Source: Microbacterium oleivorans
GTDB taxonomy: Bacteria > Actinomycetota > Actinomycetes > Actinomycetales > Microbacteriaceae
DNA: 64,000 nucleotides
Reading direction: 5' to 3'
Assembly: GCF_023715745.1 (NCBI RefSeq)
Contig: NZ_JAMBOV010000004.1
Location: 248,001-312,000 of the forward strand
The notes under the pieces are model-generated. The model was not told the origin of the DNA. It did no database searches and saw only the letters and a program-made list of their open reading frames with translations. The translations under genes and the position numbers were made by a program. Positions 34,163 through 41,914 of the stretch are shown piece after piece. The number at the start of each line of letters is the position of its first letter. Within the stretch, counting starts at the first letter, position 1.

Positions 34163-34918
34163 TCAGGCGTGCATCACGGAACGAGCTGCCAGAAGTTCTT
34201 GGGTATAGGGATCGGCGGGCGCCGCCAGGACTGAATGCGTCTCGCCGCTTTCGACGACCCGGCCACGGTTCAGCACGAGGAGGTCATCGGCGATGTGCTC
34301 GACCACGGCGAGATCGTGTGTGATGAAGAACATCGCCACGCCGAGCTGCTTCTGCAGATCGGCGAACGTGTTCAGCACCTGCGCCTGAACGGACTTGTCG
34401 AGCGCCGAGACGGCCTCATCGCACACGAGCAATCGGGGGCGACTGGCGATCGCCCGGCCGATGGCGACGCGCTGCGCCTGTCCGCCCGAGAGTTCGTGCG
34501 GGTAGGCGTGGGTGTAGTCCGCCGTCAACGAGACCATCTCGAGCAGGTCCGCAGATCGCGCTCGCCATTCGTTGCGAGGCACGCCCTGTGCTCGCAATTG
34601 GAACGCCAGATTCTCCCCGACCGTCATCGCCGGGTTGAGGGCGTTTCGCGGATCTTGCGGTACGAGCTGGAACATGCGACGCGCGCGCCGAAGGGTCGAA
34701 CGACTCATCGAGAAGAGATCGTGGCCATCGAGTGTGACGCTGCCCGCATCCGGAGTGAGGAGGCGCATCACGATGCGACCCAGCGTGGATTTCCCACTCC
34801 CCGACTCGCCGACGACGCCGAGAGTGCGTCCCGGCTCGATCGCGAAGTCGACGTCATCGACGGCGGTGAAGCCCCCGAATCTCTTGGTCACTCCGACACC
34901 GCGCAGTACCGCTGTCAT
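34163..34918 (-). CDS. Oligopeptide-type ABC transporter ATPase (DppF/OppF-like)
   Basis: 251 aa. Walker A GESGSGKST (37-45), Q-loop VPQDPRNALNP, signature LSGGQAQRV, Walker B LLVCDEAVSALD and switch ITHDLAV are intact. It lacks the longer C-terminal oligopeptide domain of typical OppF. ATG 34918 overlaps the stop of the partner ATPase (ATGA), arguing against the longer frame. It energises import through the two permeases upstream. Confidence 0.92.
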   Translation of the reverse strand: MTAVLRGVGVTKRFGGFTAVDDVDFAIEPGRTLGVVGESGSGKSTLGRIVMRLLTPDAGSVTLDGHDLFSMSRSTLRRARRMFQLVPQDPRNALNPAMTVGENLAFQLRAQGVPRNEWRARSADLLEMVSLTADYTHAYPHELSGGQAQRVAIGRAIASRPRLLVCDEAVSALDKSVQAQVLNTFADLQKQLGVAMFFITHDLAVVEHIADDLLVLNRGRVVESGETHSVLAAPADPYTQELLAARSVMHA

Positions 34919-35874
34919 GCTGCCTCCTCCTCGCCCGCGGCCACGGCGTGGCCAGGCGCGACCTCGCGCAACGGACCCCAATCACGGCGGGTGCGGACGT
35001 CTTCGGGAACCACTGCCAGCGACCCTCGCGCCACTGCGGCGGACGGCTCGGCTGCCATCAGCGCCTGCGTGTAGGGATGCTGCGGATTGCGGAGCACCTC
35101 GGGCGCGTAACCCAACTCGACGATCCGACCCCCGAGCATCACGGCGACCCGATCGTGAGCCTGAGAGGCGATCAGCCCGGCGATGCCGATGTCATGGGTG
35201 ATGAACAAGATGGCGGTGTGGAGGCGTTCACGCAGATCGTCGAGCAGCCCGACGACATGCCGGCCGACCGACGCGTCCAACGCGCTCGACGGCTCATCGG
35301 CGACGATTAGCTCGGGTCCGCAGCTGATGGCGATGGCGATGGCGATACGCTGCCGCATCCCACCCGACACCTCGTGCGGGTAGCACCGAAGCACGCGCCG
35401 AGGCTCGCGGATCTGCACTCGCTCGAGCAGTTCCTCGGCACGGAGCATGGCATCGCGTCGCGACGTCACCTGCCGGTGCTGCAGCAGTGTCTCGGCGATC
35501 TGGCCCCCGATCCGGCGCATCGGGTCGAGCGACGAGTTCGGATCCTGCGGCACCATGCCGATGCGCTCGCCGTGCAGTCGACGAAGCTCGCGGGCTGACG
35601 CCTGGACGAGGTCGACGCCGTCGAAGACGGCGGAACCCGTCACACGGGCGGTCTTCGCCGAGAGCCCGGTGATCGCCCGCGCGAAGACCGACTTCCCGCT
35701 GCCGGATTCGCCCAGGAGGACCGTGACCTGTCGACGCTCCAAGCCGAGACCGAGATCCTCGATCACCGTGCGATGCGAGCGCCCAGCCTGCGGGAATCGC
35801 ACGGTGATGCGGGAGGCGTCCAAGACGAGGGGAACGGCGGGATCCAGCCCCCCGGCGGGTGTGACGTCGGTCAT
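34915..35874 (-). CDS. Oligopeptide-type ABC transporter ATPase (DppD/OppD-like)
   Basis: 319 aa. Walker A GESGSGKSVFAR, Q-loop VPQDPNSSLDP, signature VSGGMRQRI, Walker B LIVADEPSSALD and switch FITHDIGIA are intact. The C-terminal extension after HPYTQALMAAEP is the oligopeptide-transporter type. Four-base overlaps link it to the permease upstream and the second ATPase downstream, so the pair is made stoichiometrically. Confidence 0.92.
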   Translation of the reverse strand: MTDVTPAGGLDPAVPLVLDASRITVRFPQAGRSHRTVIEDLGLGLERRQVTVLLGESGSGKSVFARAITGLSAKTARVTGSAVFDGVDLVQASARELRRLHGERIGMVPQDPNSSLDPMRRIGGQIAETLLQHRQVTSRRDAMLRAEELLERVQIREPRRVLRCYPHEVSGGMRQRIAIAIAISCGPELIVADEPSSALDASVGRHVVGLLDDLRERLHTAILFITHDIGIAGLIASQAHDRVAVMLGGRIVELGYAPEVLRNPQHPYTQALMAAEPSAAVARGSLAVVPEDVRTRRDWGPLREVAPGHAVAAGEEEAA

Positions 35875-36764
35875 GACTCGCGTCCCTTTCCAGAGATGGC
35901 ATCCCGTACGCCGTCGCCGACGAGAGGGAAGAGCATGGAGAGCAGCAGGATCATGACCACGGGAGCGAGCGCCAAGCTGGGATCGCTGTACACGGCCGCC
36001 TGCATCTCGTAGAGGATCGACCCGAGCTCCGGTTGAGGTGACGGCACGCCCAGTCCGATGAACCCGAGGCCTCCCGAGATGGCGACGTTGGCACCCACCA
36101 GCGATGTCGAGTAGGCCAGCACGGCCGGCAGGGACACCGGAACGATCTGGCGCACCAGGATGGAGGCTGCGGTCGCGCCGCTCGATCGGGCTGCAGTCAC
36201 GAAGTCCAGCTCACGGATTCGTGAGACCTCGGTCTCGGCGATCCGTGAGACCGGTGCGATCCAGACGAGAGTCAGCGCGAGGAGGAGCGTTCCGAGGCCG
36301 ACCCCCATCGAGATCGCCAGGAGGAGTGCCAGCAGAACGCCGGGGAAGGCGAAGAGCAGATCCACGCCACGCATCAGCACCGTGTTCACGAATCTGCCGG
36401 ACAGGCCGGCGACCGTGCCGATCGCGAGCCCGATGACGGTCGCGATGACGATGGGGACCACCCCGACGATCAGTGACGTGCGCGTTCCGTACACGAGCCG
36501 ACTGAGCATGTCCCGGCCCTGCGTGTCGGTCCCGAGCACGTGCCCCTGGCTGAAGAAGGGGAGGAGTCGCTCCGACAGGCTGCCGGTGAGGGGGTCGGCC
36601 AACGGGAGCAGCGGCGCGGCGAGAACTGCGGCCGCCAAGCACATGATGATGACCAGTGCGACTTTGGAGCGGAGCGGCATCCGACTCAGCAGAGACCGAC
36701 GGTGGAAACGGGGTGCCGTCGCCGTTGCGGCCGGCGACAGGCGGGCCCCTGACAGGAGGGTCAT
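35871..36764 (-). CDS. Oligopeptide-type ABC permease (DppC/OppC-like)
   Basis: 298 aa. An N-terminal cytoplasmic stretch of ~35 residues, about six membrane helices, the family LGTDTQGRDMLSR motif and an EAA-type coupling loop (AARSSGATAASILVRQIVP). ATG 36764 overlaps the previous stop (ATGA at 36761-36764) and begins the conserved protein; the longer frame upstream is Arg-rich antisense-like sequence. It forms the translocation channel with the partner permease. Confidence 0.92.
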   Translation of the reverse strand: MTLLSGARLSPAATATAPRFHRRSLLSRMPLRSKVALVIIMCLAAAVLAAPLLPLADPLTGSLSERLLPFFSQGHVLGTDTQGRDMLSRLVYGTRTSLIVGVVPIVIATVIGLAIGTVAGLSGRFVNTVLMRGVDLLFAFPGVLLALLLAISMGVGLGTLLLALTLVWIAPVSRIAETEVSRIRELDFVTAARSSGATAASILVRQIVPVSLPAVLAYSTSLVGANVAISGGLGFIGLGVPSPQPELGSILYEMQAAVYSDPSLALAPVVMILLLSMLFPLVGDGVRDAISGKGRES

Positions 36765-37738
36765 GCGCGTCCCTTTCGGATGCGGGGATCGAGGAGGGCG
36801 TTGACGACGTCCGCGAGCAGCAGCACGACGACGAACACCATGGCGATCAGCAGAGCGACAGCCTGAACGAGCGTGTAATCGCGAAGGCTGACCGACTGCA
36901 CGATGAGAGCACCCAGCCCGGGGATGCTGAAGATCTGCTCGACGAACAGAGCGCCTCCGAGCATCGTCCCGACTTGGATCCCCAGGACGGTGATCATCGG
37001 GGGGAGCGCGTTGTGGTGCGCGTGGATCGCGAGGCGCCACGGCGCGAGCCCACGGGCTTGCAAGGTGGGCAGGAGATCGGTGGCCTGCAACGTCGCGATG
37101 GACGTCTTCAGCGACCGCGCCATCTGAGCCCCGGGTGCCAGCGCCAGTGCCAGGGCGGGAAGGAAGAGGTGCGACAGGATGTCGCCGGCGCTCCCGTCGC
37201 CGCGAGTCGCGACCCCGCCCGCGGGGAACGCGGGGAGGAGGACGGCGAAGACGATGAGAAGGACGAGCGCGATCGTGTACTGAGGCGCCGAGAGGAAGAA
37301 CGACTCAGCCCCGTCGATGGTCCGCCGCACGGCTCGCCACCTTGTCGTGGCGAGGTTCCCCATGATGAGAGCCAGTGCGATGGCCATGACGCTGGCCAGG
37401 CCCCCCAGCATCATCGTGTTGACGAGGGCGGGGCCGATGATGTCGGTGACGGGTCGGCCTTGACTGTACGAGTAGCCGAGGTCGCCGCCGATGAGCTGTC
37501 CGAGCCAGAGGGAGAGCTGCGTGACGATCGGCTGATCCAGCCCCATCACCGCTCGCAGCTGCTCGCGTTCCTCGGGGCTGCTCTCAGTGCCGAGTATCGT
37601 CAGGGCAGGATCGCCGGGGATGGCACGGATGGCGAAGAAGACGACGATCGCGATGAACAGCGCGGTGATGACCGTCATGACGGCGCGACCGGCAACCAGC
37701 CGGAGGAACCGGTTCTGTGTCATGGCTTTGTAGTCCAT
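36761..37738 (-). CDS. Oligopeptide-type ABC permease (DppB/OppB-like)
   Basis: 325 aa. Six membrane helices and family motifs FFAIRAIPGDPA near the N-terminus, GDLGYSYSQGRPV, and the C-terminal coupling loop TLQARGLAPWRLAI followed by FVEQIFSIPGLGAL. First gene of the transporter operon. ATG 37738 is supported by the -10-like CATAAT ending 7 nt upstream, giving a leaderless mRNA; ATG 37723 is the alternative. Tandem TACTGTT elements lie just upstream of this promoter. Confidence 0.92.
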   Translation of the reverse strand: MDYKAMTQNRFLRLVAGRAVMTVITALFIAIVVFFAIRAIPGDPALTILGTESSPEEREQLRAVMGLDQPIVTQLSLWLGQLIGGDLGYSYSQGRPVTDIIGPALVNTMMLGGLASVMAIALALIMGNLATTRWRAVRRTIDGAESFFLSAPQYTIALVLLIVFAVLLPAFPAGGVATRGDGSAGDILSHLFLPALALALAPGAQMARSLKTSIATLQATDLLPTLQARGLAPWRLAIHAHHNALPPMITVLGIQVGTMLGGALFVEQIFSIPGLGALIVQSVSLRDYTLVQAVALLIAMVFVVVLLLADVVNALLDPRIRKGRA

Positions 37739-37781
37739 AATTGGAATTATGCACTGAGGTACTGTTTCGGTACTGTTTCCA
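37737..37781 (-). promoter_or_regulatory. Transporter promoter with tandem TACTGTT operators
   Basis: Plus-strand GGTACTGTTTC (37759-37769) is repeated directly at 37770-37780, overlapping the expected -35 area of the minus-strand promoter whose -10 is CATAAT (37751-37746). A palindrome ATAATT-GG-AATTAT (37737-37750) overlaps the -10 and the start codon. The TACTGTT pair recurs at 39193-39209, pointing to one repressor, most likely the PadR protein encoded between the two sites. Confidence 0.6.
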
Positions 37782-37884
37782 GACGGTGACGCTTCTCGCA
37801 GCGGCCGCCGATCCCCTCGCGGGAGCCGATCTGTCGTTAGCATGAGCGCGACTTTCGACACTGTTCGTCGGAGAAAGGACACGT

Positions 37885-38469
37885 ATGGCACTGCGCCACG
37901 CGATACTCGCCGCATTGTCGAGGGGTAAGCCGCGCACCGGCTACGACCTCAACGCGAGCTTCAACGACGTCAATGACCGCGCCTGGCACGCCAGTCCGTC
38001 GCAGGTCTACTCCGAGCTCACGAAGATGGAATCCCGCGGGCTGATCGAGATCAGCGAGCGCAACGAGCGGGGCCGCACGAGCTACGTCATCAGCGACGCC
38101 GGCTACGACGAGCTGCGTCGGTGGCTCCTGCATGATCAACCGGACCACGGCGTCCGGGACGATGCGGCGCTGCGTCTGCTGAACCTCTGGGTGCTGCAGA
38201 GGGATGAGGCGGAGTATCTGCTCGACGCCGAGGTCGCATTCCAGCGGCAGCGCCACTTCAGCCTCTCCCACCTGCTCGACAACTGGGAGGACGAGCGCGA
38301 GGACCACGACAGTCCGGTCTGGCGCAATCGACGAGCGCTCTACACGCTCTGGCTGCGGCAGACGTCGTTGACTCTGGACTGGCTCGAGCAGCTTCGAGAG
38401 GTGCTCACGGACCCGGATGCCTCGGTGGCGGCGGTCATGCCGCACGCCGAGCACGCGACCCGGCGCTGA
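37885..38469 (+). CDS. PadR-family transcriptional regulator
   Basis: 194 aa. The PadR winged helix fills residues 1-80: ALRHAILAALSRGKPRTGYDL, then SPSQVYSELTKMESRGLIE and a wing strand RTSYVISDAG. The C-terminal half is helical (PadR_C type, dimerisation and ligand sensing). Such proteins repress efflux or degradation genes and are released by small aromatic or drug-like ligands. It lies between a divergent ABC operon and the hydrolase/exporter genes, with similar candidate operators on both sides. ATG 37885 follows GAGAAAGGA. Confidence 0.92.
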   Translation: MALRHAILAALSRGKPRTGYDLNASFNDVNDRAWHASPSQVYSELTKMESRGLIEISERNERGRTSYVISDAGYDELRRWLLHDQPDHGVRDDAALRLLNLWVLQRDEAEYLLDAEVAFQRQRHFSLSHLLDNWEDEREDHDSPVWRNRRALYTLWLRQTSLTLDWLEQLREVLTDPDASVAAVMPHAEHATRR

Positions 38470-38486
38470 CGAGATCGCCGGGTCGC
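38455..38486. terminator. Hairpin over the padR stop, between convergent genes
   Basis: GCGACCCGGCG (38455-38465) pairs perfectly with CGCCGGGTCGC (38476-38486) around a 10-nt loop. It overlaps the PadR stop codon and lies 14 nt past the end of the convergent isochorismatase gene. No U-run, so probably a GC-type bidirectional terminator. Confidence 0.65.
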
Positions 38487-38499
38487 GGTCGGCTCTCGG

Positions 38500-39165
38500 T
38501 CACGCCGGGATGGTGCTCAGATCTTCGGCCGTCCGCCCGTAGCCCGGAGTCGTGAAGCGGCGATCCCACGCGGCTGAATCCGCAATGAGCTCACGCCAGG
38601 GAGCGACCTCGACGTACAGAACGCGAAGCGAGTCGAGTCCGTTGATGTGGAGTGCCTTGCCGTCGGTCGACACCGCGTCCTCGGGGACGGCCACATCGAA
38701 GTTCTTCATCATCGCGGTCCTCGACGTCGTCTCGATGCAGACGTTGGTCTGCAGCCCCGCGACGATCAAGCGGGTCACGTCGAGGTTTCGCAAGATGGGG
38801 TCGAGATCCGTGTTGAAGAAGGCATCCCACCGGTGCTTCTCGATGACGATGTCGCCATCGGCGGGCGCAACGGCATCGAGGATCTGGGACGCCCACTCCC
38901 GGTCGTCTCCGATCGGTGACTCGTCGGGAGCGTCGGCCAGGAGCCGCCGCATGCTGGGCGTCATGTCCGCGCCATCTGCGCGGGATGTCTGCCGCGTATA
39001 GATCACGGGCATGCCCACGCGCCGCGCCTCAGCCAGCAGTGCCGCGCACTCCGCGACCACGGCGTCGAAGTTGTAGATGGGAGGCCAACCGAGCGCACTG
39101 CGGCGCTCTTGCTCCAGGTACATGTTCTGCATGTCGATCATGATCAGCGCCGTGCGACCGCTCAT
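38500..39165 (-). CDS. Isochorismatase-family cysteine hydrolase
   Basis: 221 aa. The catalytic triad of the family is present: Asp in LIMIDMQN (residue 11), Lys in VIEKHRWDAF (about 109) and Cys in LQTNVCIETTSR (about 143). Members hydrolyse isochorismate, N-carbamoyl amides, biurets, nicotinamide or similar amides. The substrate is unclear. It is divergent from an MFS exporter and shares a regulatory region with it, so the pair may degrade and expel, or detoxify, the compound sensed by PadR. Confidence 0.88.
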   Translation of the reverse strand: MSGRTALIMIDMQNMYLEQERRSALGWPPIYNFDAVVAECAALLAEARRVGMPVIYTRQTSRADGADMTPSMRRLLADAPDESPIGDDREWASQILDAVAPADGDIVIEKHRWDAFFNTDLDPILRNLDVTRLIVAGLQTNVCIETTSRTAMMKNFDVAVPEDAVSTDGKALHINGLDSLRVLYVEVAPWRELIADSAAWDRRFTTPGYGRTAEDLSTIPA

Positions 39166-39192
39166 TTCAAACCCAATCTCGTAGTGTGTTCC

Positions 39193-39213
39193 GGTACTCC
39201 AATACTGTTATAT
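39193..39213. promoter_or_regulatory. Second TACTGTT operator/promoter (hydrolase-exporter divergent region)
   Basis: GGTACT (39193-39198) and TACTGTT (39203-39209) run into TTATAT (39208-39213), which with TG upstream looks like an extended -10 for the plus-strand exporter. Similarity continues downstream: GTTTCAGACG here and GTTTCCAGACGG at the transporter site. Binding by the PadR protein would occlude RNA polymerase for both divergent genes. Confidence 0.55.
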
Positions 39214-39255
39214 GGTTTCAGACGTTACGACGGTATTTCCGTGGAGAGGATCCGG

Positions 39256-40755
39256 ATGACTCGGCGCAGGAAGATTGCGGGACCGTTCCTCGACGCCGGA
39301 TCCCCGCGCAGCAGAAGACTCGTCTTCGTCGTACTCGTCGGGGCCGCCGCGCTCACCATCCTCGACGTGTCCAAGCTGGGCATCGCCCTTCCGGTCATCC
39401 AAGAGGACATGGGCGGCGACCCCATCACCATCCAATTGATGCTCGTCGGCTACACGCTCGCGTACGCCGCCACATTGCTCCCGGCGGGCCGGATCGGAGA
39501 CGTGCTCTCCCGTAAGGGGGTGTTCCTCACCGGGCTCGCGATCTTCACGGCGTCGAGCGTCGTCTGCGCCGTCGCGCCGACGGTCGAGGTTCTGGTACTC
39601 GCTCGGGTCGTGGAGGGGGTCGGTGCAGGCCTCCTGATGCCGCAGGTTCTGGGTCTCATCCAACGCATCTATCCCGCCGCGGAGCGTGCCAAACCGCTGG
39701 CGGCGCTCGCAGCTGTGACCTCGCTCACGTCCCTCCTCGCACCGGTCCTCGCGGGGGTCATCATGGACAATTTCGCCCCGGAGATCGGCTGGCGAGTGCT
39801 CTTCCTGGTGACCGTGGCCGTAGGTGTCGTCCTCATTCCGGCGACGATCGTCGTCGTCCGGGAGCCTCCGACCGAACGTCGGCGTGGGTTCGACGGAGTC
39901 GGTGCGGGACTGCTCGCGGCCGGTGTCATCCTCACGATCGCGCCTTTCAGTGCCGTCTCGCAGTCGCTCCCTTTCGCCCCCTGGATGCTGATCGTCACCG
40001 TTGTCGGGTGCGTCCTTCTGGGTGTGTTCGTCGTTCATGAACGACGGACGGTCCGCCGCTCGCGTGAGCCGCTCGTCGACCCGACCCTCTTCCGGCTTCC
40101 GCATCTCAGCAGCGGGGTTCTCATCTCGGGCTTCATGCACGCGGCGGGCACCGCCGGAACGCTCATCGTCACGATCGCTCTGCAGCAGATCGGCTTGCTC
40201 ACGCCGCTGGAGACCGCTCTGTGGATGCTGCCGGCAGCCGCCGCGAGCATCGCCGGCTCATGGCTCGCGAGTCGCGTCTCGCCGACGAACGGGGTCGTCG
40301 TAGCCATGGGCACCGGAGTCGGTGCCGTCGCTGTCGCCGCGAGTGGGCTCGCATTCGCCGTCTCTCCGCGGGACGCCCTGCCGGCGCTCGTCGCCGGCCT
40401 GCTCTGCGTGAGCTCATTCGGTGCCGGGCTGGCGGCGCCGGCCAATCAGGCGCGCACCCTGCTGCACGCGCCGGGGCATCGATCCAGCGTCGCCGGGTCA
40501 TTGATCCAGTGCGCACAGCGCGTCGGGTCGGCTGTCGGTATGGCACTCGCGTTGATCGTCTACTACGCGCACCTCACCGACCTCACATTCGCCGGACAGC
40601 CCTCGAGCGGTCCGGCGTTGGCTCTCTGGATCGTGAGCATCTTCCTCGTCGCTGCGGCGGTCGTCGCGATGGTGGATCGCGTGCGGCGCCCATCGAGGGC
40701 GCCCGGTACCGACTTTTCGCGCGAGGAGCCGGTCGTCACGTCGGCGGTGATGTGA
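39256..40755 (+). CDS. MFS drug exporter, 14-TM (DHA2/EmrB-like)
   Basis: 499 aa with 13-14 hydrophobic segments. TILDVSKLGIALPVIQED in helix 1 is the D1-type motif (LDxTxVNVALP-like). Motif A (GRIGDVLSRKG) and motif C-like VEGVGAGLLMPQVLGLI are present. Proton-driven export of drugs or toxic metabolites is expected. ATG 39256 has GGAGAGGA 5 nt upstream. It probably shares PadR control with the divergent hydrolase gene. Confidence 0.9.
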   Translation: MTRRRKIAGPFLDAGSPRSRRLVFVVLVGAAALTILDVSKLGIALPVIQEDMGGDPITIQLMLVGYTLAYAATLLPAGRIGDVLSRKGVFLTGLAIFTASSVVCAVAPTVEVLVLARVVEGVGAGLLMPQVLGLIQRIYPAAERAKPLAALAAVTSLTSLLAPVLAGVIMDNFAPEIGWRVLFLVTVAVGVVLIPATIVVVREPPTERRRGFDGVGAGLLAAGVILTIAPFSAVSQSLPFAPWMLIVTVVGCVLLGVFVVHERRTVRRSREPLVDPTLFRLPHLSSGVLISGFMHAAGTAGTLIVTIALQQIGLLTPLETALWMLPAAAASIAGSWLASRVSPTNGVVVAMGTGVGAVAVAASGLAFAVSPRDALPALVAGLLCVSSFGAGLAAPANQARTLLHAPGHRSSVAGSLIQCAQRVGSAVGMALALIVYYAHLTDLTFAGQPSSGPALALWIVSIFLVAAAVVAMVDRVRRPSRAPGTDFSREEPVVTSAVM

Positions 40756-40814
40756 GACGGGCTTGGGGACCCATTACTCGCGCAGCACATCTATGTGAGA
40801 CGCGGCATCCCCTG

Positions 40815-40820
40815 TAACCT
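40815..40820 (+). promoter_or_regulatory. -10 element for a leaderless acyltransferase mRNA
   Basis: TAACCT ends 7 nt before GTG 40828, the spacing seen at nine other genes here. It supports GTG 40828 over later in-frame starts (GTG 40864, ATG 40879). Confidence 0.45.
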
Positions 40821-40827
40821 CCGGAGG

Positions 40828-41910
40828 GTGAGGGGACCACACCGTTTTCGCACGCTTGGGGGCGTGTACGACCCGCGGATGAACGCGCTCAATTTCATCC
40901 GCCTGATGCTCGCCGTGTCGGTGATCGTCTGGCATTCGTTTCCGCTGACCGGGAATCCGGTCGAGTGGCCGGCGCTCCGGCAGGCGCTCGGGGAGCTCGG
41001 CGTCGACGGCTTCTTCGCCATCAGCGGGTTCCTCATCTACGGCAGCTGGAAGCGCAATCCGAACTGGTGGCGCTACCTCGCCGCCCGGGCCCTCCGCATC
41101 TTCCCGGCCTTCTGGGTGTGCCTCATCGTCACGGCGTTCCTCATCGCGCCGATCACCACCGCGCTGGTCACCGGTCGCAGCTACATCGACGTCATCTCCG
41201 TCGAGAACGTGAAGTACGTGGTGCAGAACGCTGCGCTGCGCATCTTCGACCACAGCATCGCCGGCACACCGCTCAACGTCCCCTACCCGGGGTACTGGAA
41301 CGGATCGCTCTGGACCCTCTTCTGGGAGTTCCTCTGCTACCTCGGCGTCCTCACCCTCGGATTGCTCGCCCTCTACCGGTTCCGCGCCACGGTCCCGCTC
41401 ATCTTCGGCCTGACCTTCCTCGGCCTGCTCGCCACCGCCTACGGTCCTGTCGAGAACTACTGGGCTGTGCACGGATCGCGCTTCGGTATCATGTTCGCGG
41501 CCGGCATGCTGATCGAGCAGTACGCCCGCCGCATCCCGGTCAGCTGGCCGCTTCTCGGAGCCGCAGCCGTCGTCACGGCCGCGAGCATGCTCCTCCCGGA
41601 CTACCGGGTCGTCGGCGCGCTGCCGTGGGCCTACCTGATGCTCGGGCTCGGCGCGATGCTCAAGCACCCGCGCCTCAAGCTTGAGAACGACATCTCCTAC
41701 GGCGTCTACATCTACGGGATGCCGGTGCAACAGGTGCTCGCCAGCTTCGGCCTCGCCGCGCTCGGCGTGCCGCTCTTCGGCATCCTGTCGATCCTGCTCA
41801 CCCTGCCGCTCGCTGCGGCGAGCTGGTTCCTGCTCGAGCGTCACGCGATGAAGCTGCGCCCGGGGCGGCGGGTGCAGCGGAACGTGCAGACCGAGGCGGT
41901 CGCCGGCTGA
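40828..41910 (+). CDS. Acyltransferase-3 family membrane protein
   Basis: 360 aa, about ten transmembrane helices. The family start RMNALNFIRLMLAVSVIVWH carries the conserved His, followed by FFAISGFLIYGSW and RALRIFPAFWVCL. These enzymes O-acylate (usually O-acetylate) surface glycans or lipids using cytoplasmic acyl donors. GTG 40828 is used because of the upstream -10 spacing; the family usually has ~20 residues before the first helix. It stands alone between the exporter and the convergent ligase gene. Confidence 0.85.
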   Translation: MRGPHRFRTLGGVYDPRMNALNFIRLMLAVSVIVWHSFPLTGNPVEWPALRQALGELGVDGFFAISGFLIYGSWKRNPNWWRYLAARALRIFPAFWVCLIVTAFLIAPITTALVTGRSYIDVISVENVKYVVQNAALRIFDHSIAGTPLNVPYPGYWNGSLWTLFWEFLCYLGVLTLGLLALYRFRATVPLIFGLTFLGLLATAYGPVENYWAVHGSRFGIMFAAGMLIEQYARRIPVSWPLLGAAAVVTAASMLLPDYRVVGALPWAYLMLGLGAMLKHPRLKLENDISYGVYIYGMPVQQVLASFGLAALGVPLFGILSILLTLPLAAASWFLLERHAMKLRPGRRVQRNVQTEAVAG

Positions 41911-41914
41911 CGCC

